Part shown: in pieces, positions 24,130-35,850 of the stretch
How the letters are laid out: every line of letters begins with the position of its first letter
Numbering within the stretch: the first letter of the stretch is position 1
Origin: Hydractinia symbiolongicarpus
Taxonomy: Eukaryota; Cnidaria; Hydrozoa; Anthoathecata; Hydractiniidae
Assembly: GCF_029227915.1 (NCBI RefSeq)
Contig: NC_079881.1
Coordinates: 20,187,501-20,251,500 of the forward strand
Direction: 5' to 3'
DNA length: 64,000 bases
The notes under the pieces: generated by a model
Seen by the model: only the letters and a program-made list of their open reading frames with translations
What the model was told of the DNA's origin: nothing
Database searches by the model: none
Program-made: the position numbers and the translations under genes

Positions 24130-26248
24130 CTACAAATTAATTTTTGTGGTATTAAATGCGCTATATAAAGAAGCAGGAGTGAAACGCATGGATCATACTT
24201 TATTACACCATGAAACGTAATGTGGAGATGATTAGTTATGTTGTTCATTCTTTATGGAATTTTTGCATGTTTATGCGATGCAGAAAGGAGATACAACAAG
24301 AATCGTCAACATCTGTATACAGTGAATTGTTGCTCACGAGAAAAACAGTAACAGTTATGAACTTGCAAGGTGTGAATGAAGATGGCACTCGTGTAATTCT
24401 AATGAAAGACAATACAAAGATTTGCGTGGTTTTGAACTAAAGTTTTGTTTTAAACTAATGTACATACACTTGTTGAGACATTACAATAATTATCATTTTA
24501 CAAGTCAAGTTAGAAGAATAGAACGTAACGGTAAAAAGGAAAGTGCCGGAATATTTTTGCAGACGATGCTTTTTATTCTTTTCAGACTAGAGGGTGAAGA
24601 AAATGGCAATGGAGGGAAGACTTTCTACAATCAGATAATCTTTGTTACCAAAACAACACTAATTATTATTTCGCTTTATAACTTTTTATCATGGTAAAAA
24701 GATCAATGTAATCTAATAAATATCTTTAACTCCTTTTCATTTATAGCAAACATTTTCAACATTGTTGCACCTTCCTGGAAATGTTGCCGGTGCGGGTAGA
24801 AGTGTAGGATAAATATTTCAAAATTTTTTTGCAGTTGTAAATGCTATCATAAATTGAATATATTTAACATTTCGATATTTTTGTAATTATTTTATATAAA
24901 ATCGTGCAGACTTCGTCAGTTCCTGCATAAAAAAGACGAATAAAAATATATCGCAGAAACATTTGAGATTTCGTGTGTCTGTAGCACAAACACAGACTAC
25001 ATATACCTATGGAGTTTACGGCCCCTGTATCCTCATGAAAACAAAGGGTTGGTAAGCTTACTACGTTGCCACTCACTTTTTGCCAACTAAGCTTTGTTAA
25101 GTTTATAAAATATAAAATTATTTTTAGGCAAACGTGCAAACGAATTTTACAAATTTGATTTCTTGATATCACCATTTTAACTTGCAATATAACTGAAGAT
25201 ATAACCGACATTTGTATCCCCTTTTTTAAAGCATTTTGTGTCTTAATAATGCTCCGAAAAGTGATCTTTGAAAATTAACACTCATTAATCGTTATATAAA
25301 AAATAAAATAAACAAAATATGAAAAAGAGCTACGGCAATTTTGAAAGCTTGTGGCGTTGGGATGTCTGTTTTTCTTTACTTTTTTTCTCTTGTATATATA
25401 TTTATTTATTTTTTGTATAGTACTTAGAAAGGCAGTAGAAAATATTAAGTCGTTTCAAACAAGGAGCTTGAAACCTGTTGGTACTAAATAGTAGTCACTG
25501 AGCCAAATATTAGCCACTTTTCCCCTATTTTTTTACCGATAAGGTAAAATTACTTTAACGAAGAAATTTTCCCGAGTCTTGGTCCGCATTGAGAAAGTTA
25601 GTTTGACAAGAAAGTTTTAAAATGTCTAAATCGCGAAAGTTAATTCACGGGAATTTTTATTTATTTTAGAATTTCTTTCATGAGACAAAACAAACAATTT
25701 TCTTTTTCCATTGTCACTGTTTAAGGTTTCGTGTAATAATTGTTAACCAAATTTTTGTGTTATTTTATCGCCGATGGCATTTTATGGTAACTTTACATGC
25801 TAATTCAAGACCTTGTTAAACATTAAATAATCAACGCCTGCGCCTTTCGCGAAAATTATTACTCTTAAAACAGCATAATAATCATTCGCATTTTTTTCCC
25901 TTGATTTCGCGATTTTTTGACTCGCGAAAGTTTCTTCTTTTGTAGTAATCTGTGCTTCTTCGAACTTTAATTATTTTTTTACAAGACATATCGTACAGAT
26001 AAACAAAAAATGTTGAATAAAAGTTAAACAACGTATGCGGAGCAAAAGCAACTTTTAGGTTTACAGATGTGAAAGTGCGTTTGATTTGATTAAAGGAGAA
26101 GTATGTAAAGAAGATTCAAAGATCGCTTTCTTTTTGAAGCTGAGTTACATGAATGATTAATGAAGGAGCATGAGCTTGATAGAATCATTGAAGTGCAGAC
26201 TGAACTGGTCAAGACTGGTGACAACTACAAAACAAACTAGTTTAGAAG
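24130..26248. other. intergenic, repeats only
   Basis: Short frames at 24210-24440 and 24422-24697 have no supporting features. 25555-25935 contains several CGCGAAA/TTTCGCG motifs (for example AATCGCGAAAGTTAATTCAC), also seen near 18045-18125 and 43960-44130, indicating a small dispersed element. Confidence 0.4.
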
Positions 26249-26815
26249 ATGCGTTGTGAAAAGGCAGGGCTTAGAAAAAGCATAGCAGAACAAAGTATCC
26301 TTGAAAAGCTAATAACGAACTCACGACAAAACTTAAACGAACTGAAGAAAGAGAAATGCAAAGGAAACAAGATTTTATACCAAACTAAACATGCAGCTGA
26401 TGTTGATAGATGTGGAAGTGTTATCCAAACTTTAGAAATAAATTGCCAAGAGTGGAAAAAGAAGGTTGGAGAGAGTGATCGTTTGGAAGACGGTACCTTT
26501 ACAACCCAAGTTAGATATCTTGAAGCAGATGACGAGAGAAGTAAGAACGAGTTTGAAATCCAAGAACTGAAATTTTTGAATGAAGAAAGGATTGGTGTTA
26601 TGATGCGAATGAAAGAAGAGAAGATCAGAAGGCTAACCACTTATGTTGAAAATTTTAGAATGCAAAGAATTGCAAGAGAAGTTAGAAGACAAAACACAAA
26701 TGGTGAGAATTTTATACAAACAAAAGACGTAGACGCTCAAGTGGGAAACAGGTGGAAGTCGAAATATGATGACTTGGTTAAGGAGCGAAATAACATGCAT
26801 AAAGATTTGATTTAA
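26249..26815 (+). CDS. coiled-coil reading frame, possible retropseudogene
   Basis: The longest plain open frame of the window, 188 residues, strongly charged (Lys/Glu/Arg) with heptad-like leucine and isoleucine spacing, so a coiled coil is likely over most of its length. An in-frame TAG sits two codons before the ATG. A different frame just upstream (26160-26236) also reads as charged helix (KEHELDRIIEVQTELVK), which suggests one coiled-coil coding sequence broken by a frameshift and stops. No introns and no promoter are visible. It could be a processed copy of a coiled-coil gene located elsewhere, or a degraded single-exon gene. Family not recognised. Confidence 0.4.
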   Translation: MRCEKAGLRKSIAEQSILEKLITNSRQNLNELKKEKCKGNKILYQTKHAADVDRCGSVIQTLEINCQEWKKKVGESDRLEDGTFTTQVRYLEADDERSKNEFEIQELKFLNEERIGVMMRMKEEKIRRLTTYVENFRMQRIAREVRRQNTNGENFIQTKDVDAQVGNRWKSKYDDLVKERNNMHKDLI

Positions 26816-27278
26816 AAAGAAAAGTAAATGTATTGAAAAGAAAGTTAAAGATCAATATATAAAGGGCTGTGGAGCGCAAAATATTTACATCACACTCCAT
26901 GACAACTATGAGAGAACTTTTATCCGCTCTAAAAGACAGTTTAAATAAGATCTTATAAAAGTTCCTAGAGTAAAACACAATTTTGACTTGAGATCTTCAT
27001 TTTTGGTTTTTGCTACATGCGTGCTGGCGCGACCCATGCCACTATTAAAATGCTGAAAAAAAGAGAACCTCCCAAATGCGATTCCAGTGCTACCGCAGTG
27101 GTTGGGAAAATGAAGCCTATCTGGTAAAAGCCATTCCAACAACAACATGTAAACCGGTCCTAAATCCTGTCTGTTAACCGTCGCGCGACTAAGTACATGC
27201 AGCAAGATGGAGGTGATCCCTGATTTACTTTAAAGCACATCACAAAAATTCACCATCCGAAATTAATTCCAGCACTTA

Positions 27279-27629
27279 AGGTAGGTTTCCATACAACTGC
27301 ATTTTCCTCTCGAGCGTAGAAAGCTCGTAAGCTTTTTCTCTTGAGTTTGAACGTAATGGAAATCAATTTTCCGCTTGAGAGAAAAGCTGTTCAGAATAAA
27401 ATGGATGCCGTAAACAGAACAAACCTTTGGCTACGAAATTTAAATATAATAACATTGTTTTTATGGCAGCGAATTAAAAGAAGACGTAAGAGGAAAGAAC
27501 AACCAATAAAGATGAGAAAAATTTTAATGAAAAAGAGGAGTTATTATTTAGTGTTAGTTTATGAATGTTATGAACTTAACTACCAATGTTCTACTTCATT
27601 GCGCATGCTTGTCGTATGGAAACCTACCT
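27279..27629 (+). mobile_element. PIF/Harbinger-like short element
   Basis: 351 bp with inverted ends AGGTAGGTTTCCATACAA (27279-27296) and TCGTATGGAAACCTACCT (27612-27629). Such GGTAGGTTTCCATA termini are typical of PIF/Harbinger MITEs. Inside, a frame (27341-27646) contains LFLWQRIKRRRKRKEQP, resembling the leucine-then-arginine-run start of Harbinger transposases, but the catalytic part is missing. It is therefore an internally deleted copy rather than an active transposon. Confidence 0.6.
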
Positions 27630-27649
27630 TTGAGGGGATCGAATAAAAT

Positions 27650-29922
27650 GGTTTGGATTAACGAATATTTAAAAGCAAAATGGCTTTTTAAAGAAAGCCG
27701 CTGATAAATTTGTGCCTTATTATTCTTAGGAGATTGTTGTTACATAAAATAGTGTGTGGGCACTTAATAAGCTTTCTCTTGGAGAACTTCGACAAAGCTT
27801 AGACGATCGTGTGGACACCAAAGGTTCCCCTCCACACAACGCAATTGTCACATCGACGACACACAAGATTGGAATACATACAATTTACACAACACACGTT
27901 TAAAACAACCACTTTTATTCATCACAAACAATTATACATCAACCATAAAAGTTGGAACAAATCCACTCAAATTTATAGATACTTTAAAGTCAGATTAATT
28001 GAAGTTGAAAAAGTGTATAAATTGTATCAAATGTGGCCATATGATAAAACATGCAAATTTTACTGTGCAAGCTACTTCACTCATTAAAACAGCAACTATT
28101 AAACTCAAGTAAACGATTAGAAAAGCACTTTCCATTTGACCAATCAGAATGGGCAGGCTTGTATTTCAAATCAAAATCAAAAGAAAGTCACGTGCAGACA
28201 TTTCACACATGCTTTCATACATGGAAATAAAATAATACGATTTGCAACCCTAAGACCAGCAAGGCATATACAATTCGTTTAAACTTCAATTCAAAACATT
28301 AAAACATAAATTTCTGAAAGAACCTCTGATGTAACCAACTTGTGCCATAGCATGTTAGATGTGTGTCCAGTTAGCTTGGAAAGCACAGGAAGAAACTGTT
28401 ACATATTCTGGGAATTAGATAAAAATGTTAAAATAATACGTTATACAAATAACTTAAATCCTCGCAAATGCTAAAAATAAGAAATCAACCATTCGAAATC
28501 AAAATTATATATACATATATATTATATATTTCGTCCCTCTAATAAAACAAAGTCAGCTCAAAATAAATACCCAAACTCGTCAGGCTTAGAAGCTTGTATT
28601 TATTGTCGCATTGAAGTACACACCAATCCTTTAACTTAAAAAAAAACACTTGTCATATTTTGTTGTCAAATTTGTTTTCTGTATATGTTCCTTTCTGTTA
28701 CGAGAAAAAAGAAAATTTAAGTCAATTGTTCTGTCGATTTAAGTCACTATGGACTATATAGATTTAAGTCACTATGGACAGGTTAGCATCATCAACAAAA
28801 TAAACATTATATAATTATACTGTCAAATATGTCATATTAACCAGAAAAGTCGTTGTTTATACTATATACAAGGTAAATGAAGAAATACAATATTAATGAA
28901 ACACAAATAAATACTAGTTTTATAAATTAAAAGTAACAGCTCTCAAAATATTTATTTTTTTCATTGCAAAAAAGAAATTAATAAAGACGCAGAAAAATAT
29001 CGAGCATCCATTCCTATATAAAAACATGTAATGTCTGAAGTCCTGGTAATGCCAGGTTAACAAGTCAGTTATTTCAAAGCATGTTATTTTAGTTAAAATG
29101 TTTTACCACAGTATTTGCACACATGTTGCACTGAACTAATAATAAGATTTCGTTTTATGTTACAAAACTAAATATTGTAACAGATTAACATACAATCTTT
29201 TTTAGAAAAAAAAATGAATCTTTCTCTTTAAAAATATCACTAATTGTTTGTCTTACTGCAACAGCTACACGTTTTCTGATCACAAAAATCGGATCTTTTT
29301 ATGACTAGAACACATAAAAATAATAACTATTAAAAAGTTTAAAAAAAAATACAGAATAAAACTTAAGTTTAGTTAACTCTAGTTTTTCTTTACAAACAAA
29401 GTCAAAACATTTTAATATATAAATACCAATATTAATAATATCTAATAATGTAAGAATCAACTCATTAACAAGAACAAAACACTAATTAAGGAAAATTTAT
29501 ATGAAAGTTTTTTGGCGAATTGAAATTTCTCTGCTATGAATTCTGTTGGTGGGGGCGATTAACCACTGAAATGTAGAATCAATCTCAACTTTTTTAAGGA
29601 AAGTTTTTCAAGTTTCAAACCAATTGCAGCTTTAGGACAATTATTTTAGTCTCAGCACACTTTTTACCTGATAATATGTTGTCAACAGCAATCACAAAAA
29701 AATTTATAAATTCTTCAGAAATATAGAAACAGCAACTTCTCAAATAATAAAACTCTATAATAACACATAATACACAATGTTATGTAAATTTTATAGCAGA
29801 CTAAGCTCCTGTAAAGGCTGTGTCATTTCATTTTACTTTAATAAAAGTATATCACCAAACAATCAAGAATCAATTTTACATCCATGTAATGATTAAAAGC
29901 CAAGGTTTTTTAACAACACTCT
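27650..29922 (-). other. probable 3' UTR of tob and intergenic DNA
   Basis: No coding signal. Sequence just downstream of the tob stop (toward lower coordinates) is very AT-rich with several minus-strand AATAAA-type sites (for example around 28596 and 28951). A long AU-rich 3' UTR would fit a TOB/BTG gene, whose messages are usually unstable, but its end cannot be fixed from sequence alone. Confidence 0.35.
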
Positions 29923-32513
29923 TTACACTGGAATCTGAACACCACTTGTTCTTGCAGTAGGTGCATTTCCACTACTACTTTGTTGTCGGTTGTGATTATG
30001 GTGTGATTTTTTTGGCCAACGCAAGTTTTGCATTTTTAAATAGTGTGATTGTAGCGCCAATCTTCTAGTCTCAAACCTTTGAAGCTCTTGCATAATTAGA
30101 TAATTTTGAAGCAACTGAGCAGCAATTGGATCAAATCTCCCGGTTGCTAACAAAGGCCACTGTAATTTTTGAAGATAATCAAGGTTTAGCAAAGGATTCA
30201 TTGCTTGGGGAAAGGGTCGGTTATTCAGAAAAGGGAAGTTTAGGGGTTTATTTGACCTGGAAACAAAAGATTTTGCGGATGGAGACAGGTGATTCTCCAT
30301 TCTTCTTGTAGACATATTCACTTGTGGTGCATTGATTAATGGAGCACTAGTAACAGTAGATGTCCGTACGTTATAATGCTTAGACTGGTTAACGTTATTA
30401 ACTGGCTCTTTAGGTGTCACGGTTGGAAGTTGGTTTAATACTTTGGCAAGGTATTCAGAAGTTGAATTAACACAGTCGTCTCCCTCCTTGTAGATCATAA
30501 TCACATGGCCGTGTTCACCTAAAAGACAATATCAAAATGAAATATACTGTACAAAATCATATTATCTGTACATACATTGTTTTTGAGATTATTACTTAAT
30601 TTGGGAAAAATGAACCTAATGGAATCGTAATACATATTTATGTGGCAAAGCAATTTGCAGCAGGTATTGATGAGCATGTGTGCAAAAGTTGTGAATGTGT
30701 CTGAACTATAAAGTATTCCTTATTCTCTCGAAGAACAGGCCTATACTGTTTATTTAATTGGCAAGCTAAAAAATATCCTCAAGGTTTTTAAACAAAATAA
30801 GCAAACCAATTGGTCATATTATTTTTGTCTCTTGAATATGGCTCCTAAATATTGATGATGACAAAAAAACATTTAATGATGACAAACAAACAGTTAGAGA
30901 GGTAATTTGGTTTGAAAGGCTTTTAATGACGTCATAAACCAGTTATTTTTAAAGTAGATAAATTGGCCTGGCTTTAGGGAAATTGACCAATTTGGGTCCC
31001 AGGTGGTCGAAGTTGCCCACTCATTTAAAAAACTAGTTGTTAAGTATGTTGAAAAATCCACTTAGGTAGAAGAGCAGTGGCAAAGATCTATCATTTAAAT
31101 TTCGGCCATGTCAGCAATAACTCATGGATTTTAAATTTTTTCATCTGTTAAAACTGTGTCATTTTGAACAGCTGATCAAAAAGGTACAGGTACACGTTCT
31201 TTCGATTGTTGTTTAAAGAGATAAAGGGTAAGAAGGCTTTTCATGACATCCTTAACCCATCGGTTCTAAAATGGTTGGGATTGGCCCAGCTTTGTGAATT
31301 TGGCCTAAAACCTAGTTACACACGCAGGAAATGACGTCAATAACTTCCACCTGTTTAAAAGTTATTAAGCCTTAAACTTAAAGTGCAATGCAATGACTTC
31401 ACTGATGTATTACCACCAAGAAGCTAATTTGTCAGTTAACAAATAAGGCATAAAAATATCCTCCTTGCAAAAGCCACAGACACTTTCTTATTATTAAGAT
31501 AAAAACCTATAGTCAGCACTTCATTTCAAGTTTTTGGCCTAATAACTTTATTACAATTATGTTTTTGACATCAAATTTATGTTTTTGGCATTAGTTCATT
31601 AACTTGAAATGTTTTTTTCGGCGACTTTAAAGAAAAATGACCAGATCTACTATTTTTCTCACTATATAGATAAATACAAGTTGAAAAATAGGCAGAAACA
31701 ATAACCTTTTTTTTAAAAAGAACCAGCCTGATCTGAAGGCTGGCTGTTGATACTTTGTAAGTCTTTTCAGTCTGGTTTGTTCTTATTCATGGATTTTTGT
31801 TCTTAAATTTCTTCAAAATATTATGTTTGCATATATATAACAATAAATCCATATAGCTAGCTATAGAGAAAAAAATTTAGCTAGAGAAGTTACATCCTGT
31901 TATTTTTAGTTATAAAAACAATAATTTGAGCTTGAAACTTTACTTTTTTTAGCAAAATCTAGGTCTCCTGTTTTAGAATTGTTTTGATAAAAAAGCATAT
32001 ATTATTTTAAGTGATTAAAAACAGGAAGTGTATATAATATTTACCGCCACTAGAAATGGCGCGAGTATCAAATAAACACGTGTCCTTTTTGGTGTTTGTG
32101 TGCGAAAACATAATTTTCATAAAACAATCCTCTAAACTTAATGATAAAGAGCTTAAAAAAACACGAAAAAAAAACTAACGCAAAGACTCTCATAAAAACT
32201 TACCAATTCTGTAGGAAACTTCTGTTGGATCAATCCATAAGTCTAGCTTTTTTGGAAGGTAAGCAAATAAATCTTCAGAAGATAGTTGTGACTTCTGTGC
32301 AGCGTGAATAAGAAGAGTATCTAACTGTCTTTCTATGGACAAACAACGGTAAGCACTACCTTTGGATGGTTTTTCAGGGTACCAATGTCCTTTAAACTTT
32401 TTGGATAATAAGATACAAAGTTGTTCCACGAATTCGCTTAACTCCTCTTCTGAAAATTTTCCAACCAAAAAGGATATAATAAATTGTACGGCCACTTGTA
32501 TTTCCACATCCAT
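29923..32513 (-). CDS. tob: TOB-family antiproliferative protein
   Basis: Two exons, 32513-32204 and 30518-29923, 301 residues; the intron (32203-30519) is phase 1 and splits the glycine codon of YRIGEHG. Residues 1-115 form the BTG domain with its signatures: MDVEIQVAVQFIISFLV, GHWYPEKPSKGSAYRCLSI and DLWIDPTEVSYRIGEHG. The start was chosen at MDVE (ACAAAATGG context) because TOB proteins begin MQLEIQ; an ATG nine codons upstream is possible. Residues 181-188 (LSPSAKSF) match the PAM2 motif by which TOB binds poly(A)-binding protein. The rest is Asn/Gln- and Pro-rich. TOB links the CCR4-NOT deadenylase (via the BTG domain) to poly(A)-binding protein and restrains proliferation. The PAM2 motif separates it from short BTG1/2-type proteins. 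Confidence 0.93.
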
Positions 32514-32699
32514 TTTGTTGCTTTTAACGTGATTCAACATCAAGGTTTATTTAAAAAAATAAGAAAGTTACTTAATGTTATAACCTGCTTTACGCTGATA
32601 ATTCAGACAGCGTGCTGACTTACTGTTTTGATTATGTGTTGATATGCGAAAGCAATTTGCTTTCAGCTATAAAAGAATACTAGAAAACAATTTCTAAAC

Positions 32700-32757
32700 A
32701 ACCAATCAGAGAGCTATCAGAATCTTTTAAACAATACAAGGTTGTTTCTGATTGGTC
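32700..32757. promoter_or_regulatory. paired CCAAT boxes upstream of tob
   Basis: ACCAATCAGA at 32701-32710 and the inverted TCTGATTGGTC at 32747-32757, about 190-245 bp upstream of the tob start codon. Both match the extended NF-Y site CTGATTGGTY, and the second recurs upstream of the myosin gene. Function is inferred from motif and position only. Confidence 0.45.
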
Positions 32758-32759
32758 GT

Positions 32760-35700
32760 ACGGGAACCATTATTGTTCGATTTTTATTTATGTTTGATAG
32801 TTCTTATTCCGTCACCATGCGCCATGTGCGTTTTGTACGATTCACCGAGCAGCTAACTAGCCGAACCATAAATGCTTTCAACCAGTATATTCAGAATTAC
32901 TGAAGGGCGACACAAAACTGCGATATTTATACATATGAAAGCCCAAACAAAAGTTTTCAGAGTAACCTTTACAAACAAAGGCAAATACTTCACTTAGATT
33001 CTTCATGATATCAACATTCTGATGGTTTTTTTATCAAAATGTTATTGTTTTGATATGTGATGTCATGTAACGTACCACACTAACTTGTTAGTTATCATAT
33101 GCTTTCTGACCCGGCACTAATTAAATTTTTTGTAAAGAAGGCTGTCAGTCACATGAAGTATAAACAAACCTTTGGTTCGTTTTATTAAGATGTTTGGTAT
33201 ACCGGGATCATAATTTTGAAAGAGTTTGCCTGTGTACAAATAGGAACAAGGTTGAGCTATAGAAAAAATTTACTTGTTGTAGCCAACCCCGTTTCCATAG
33301 TTGTTCGTTGTATCGGGGCAGCAGCACGTGCCAATATCAAAATCCTACAAGACCTAAAACCGAGGTTGTCTTTGCAGCAAAGTTTACCTAATAATTTTTT
33401 TCAAGCTGATCAAAAAGTGCATGCTTTTTTAAAAGAATTCCAAAATTCTAATCGGCTGGTCATTATTCTTAATTCTCTATTGTTCTTATAACAGACCTAT
33501 TGTTTTTAAGCTAAAATATTAGCCTAATATTCTTATAACATATATTCTGCTAAAGAAAAAGTGTGTATATAATTACACCCGGCATATAATAAAAATATAT
33601 CGTCAACATGCCATTTCTACAAAACAATGTGTTTTTACGAATTAAAAAGTTTACTTTATTCATCTTTTGAAAAATTATCTGCTAGGGAGAGAATATCATG
33701 TTAGTGAGTAGGGGTACTCAAGTGGGTACTTCTGAGTATTCTTAAAGATTTCTTTTGATATTCAGTATAATATAAATTTTAAAATAAAAGACGCATTTTA
33801 GTTTATTTTTTGTTTCGCATGAGAGAATCCCACGTGAAGCCTACCCTGAACATCGTCACGGTTGGCTGCGCGTGCGCAAAATGTTTAAAAATTAGGTTTA
33901 CGCGCCACTGCTAAGTCGTTTTTAAAACTTATCAAAAATAACTGAAAAATTTAAAACTTTTTAAAATTTAAAAAGAAAAGATTTCCAAAGTTATTAGCCA
34001 CAATGTGCAGGTTGATACTGATTCAAGGGTGCACATGGGAGGGTTTTTTATGCAGGTTCAAAAATATTTCATTCATTAACATGAGATTAAGTTTGCCAGC
34101 TGTTTAGTAAAGATCACCTGGCCTACCTCACGTTTGACCGAGCAAATTCAACTTTACTAATCATTGTAATTACGTCTTAAATTCTATAGTTGCCGCGCTT
34201 TATGTTAAAAGAAAATGGCAGCCTCGTTCCCAGGGTTTCACAAATTTTTGAGGAGGCCGCAAAAGTAAAATTTAACTAAACTACATAAAAAAATCATTTA
34301 TTTAAGTCGAATAGCTTTGTGAAAGGGAATCTTGGAGGTTTACCCTGCTGGGGCATGCTTTATAAAACTAAATTACCCAAGGTCATTTTAGTCATTTTTT
34401 TTCTTTAATTAAATTTTTTCATGGCAAGATCGGCACACGGTTTAGGCATTGTTTCATCCTTGGAGGAAAGTTTCATCGAATCTTTTCTTTTATTCATTCA
34501 CACCGAGTTTTTGTTATAAGACGCCTGATGAAGGATCCAGTTCAAAGTGTTCCTTGAATAGTTTCTCAAATATTTATTATTTTTGCAACGTCTAACTAAA
34601 AATAAACATACATTTGGCGCAGTATAAAAATTCTGTTAAATTTTTTCTTATGCAAGAATAAAGTTGTATATTATACAGAAGAATGCAGCCAATAATTACA
34701 AAAATTTTTTTTCTTATCTCCATAATTTCTTATTTCTTATGTCTTAAGTCCACGACCGGCAAATAAGCTGACAACACTGACATGGTGCGCTAAAGAAGCC
34801 CCCATGCCGACTAAGGGATTGTTAAAAATATCGTTTTTCGCTTCGCTTAAAATTGAAACCCTAACGAAAGGAACAAAGTTGTCTTTATCACAGCCTGGTG
34901 CGGAAAAATCAATCAGTTATTTGCTTCACTTTGCGCTGTGGCTATATTAGCAAAAAAATAACATAATGTAAATAAAACCCTCGACCTGACGTCACAAGGT
35001 AAACACGTGCACACAAATCTCGCGTGTGTTCTTTTATCACGAAACAATGAGTTTGAATGGTTTACTTTGAAAATAAATAATTTCTTAATTTACATATATT
35101 TGAATTGACTCAACTGTGCCATTATTTGCTTGCCCAACCTCGTTCCTGGCGCCTGTTGTCTCTTTCTTACATAGGGACGGCAGAGCGCCCGTCCTGATTT
35201 CAGAAAAGCTATAAGATGCTGGGGACAAGGTTGTTGCTTGCCAATTTTTTTTCAACGCTTTTTTTCAATCGTCTATCACGGTTTATATTCACTATTTTTT
35301 AAGTTTACTGTAAAGTTCACTTCAAAAATCATCCACTTCCTTTTTTAGCATTCAACAACATTGTTCCCAGGCATTTTCTTCAAAACAGAGCTGTGGTAAA
35401 AAAGAGTACCTGAAAAAAGACAATGAGAATGCTGATGTGACAAATAACGCAGAGCTTGTAACGTTATTTCATAGCCTTGCTAGTTTTTCTCAGAACTTGA
35501 ACTTGCAAAATACTTACTTTAATAATTAATTTAAATCGTATTGCACTCAAAAAATCCAAAGAAATCGCCAACCCGGCCGCTACGTGGGAAAACAGCAACA
35601 TTGGTTGTTTGCATGGACCTGCATTCGGTACATGACGTCACAAATTCGGTTTATAATCCATTTAAATAAGAGGAGAATGTCTGTTTTCTAATGCTGCAGA

Positions 35701-35850
35701 CAAAAAATCGCTACAACATTTGTTTACCAAACGACATAAATATAGATATTCTTTTTGATCAGATAATTGTGAAAGAAAGCGCTTTGTCAAACTCAGCTCC
35801 TAACAATTTTCGTTGGTACATTTCCTCAAAATCTTTCCATTAAAATTGCA
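32760..35850. other. intergenic with MITE copies
   Basis: No gene. It contains members of the CAACCTCG family: 33284-33368 (CAACCCCGTTTCCATAG ... GAGGTTG), a fragment at 34219-34250, and the intact 35135-35233 copy listed separately. Chance frames such as 33216-33491 run through the MITE. Confidence 0.5.
35135..35233. mobile_element. MITE with CAACCTCG ends and perfect 9-bp TSD
   Basis: 99 bp beginning CAACCTCGTTCCTGG and ending CTGGGGACAAGGTTG. It is flanked by TTGCTTGCC at 35126-35134 and again at 35234-35242, a perfect 9-bp target-site duplication. The interior includes an inverted GGGACGG/GCCCGTCC-type pairing. Non-coding. Confidence 0.85.
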
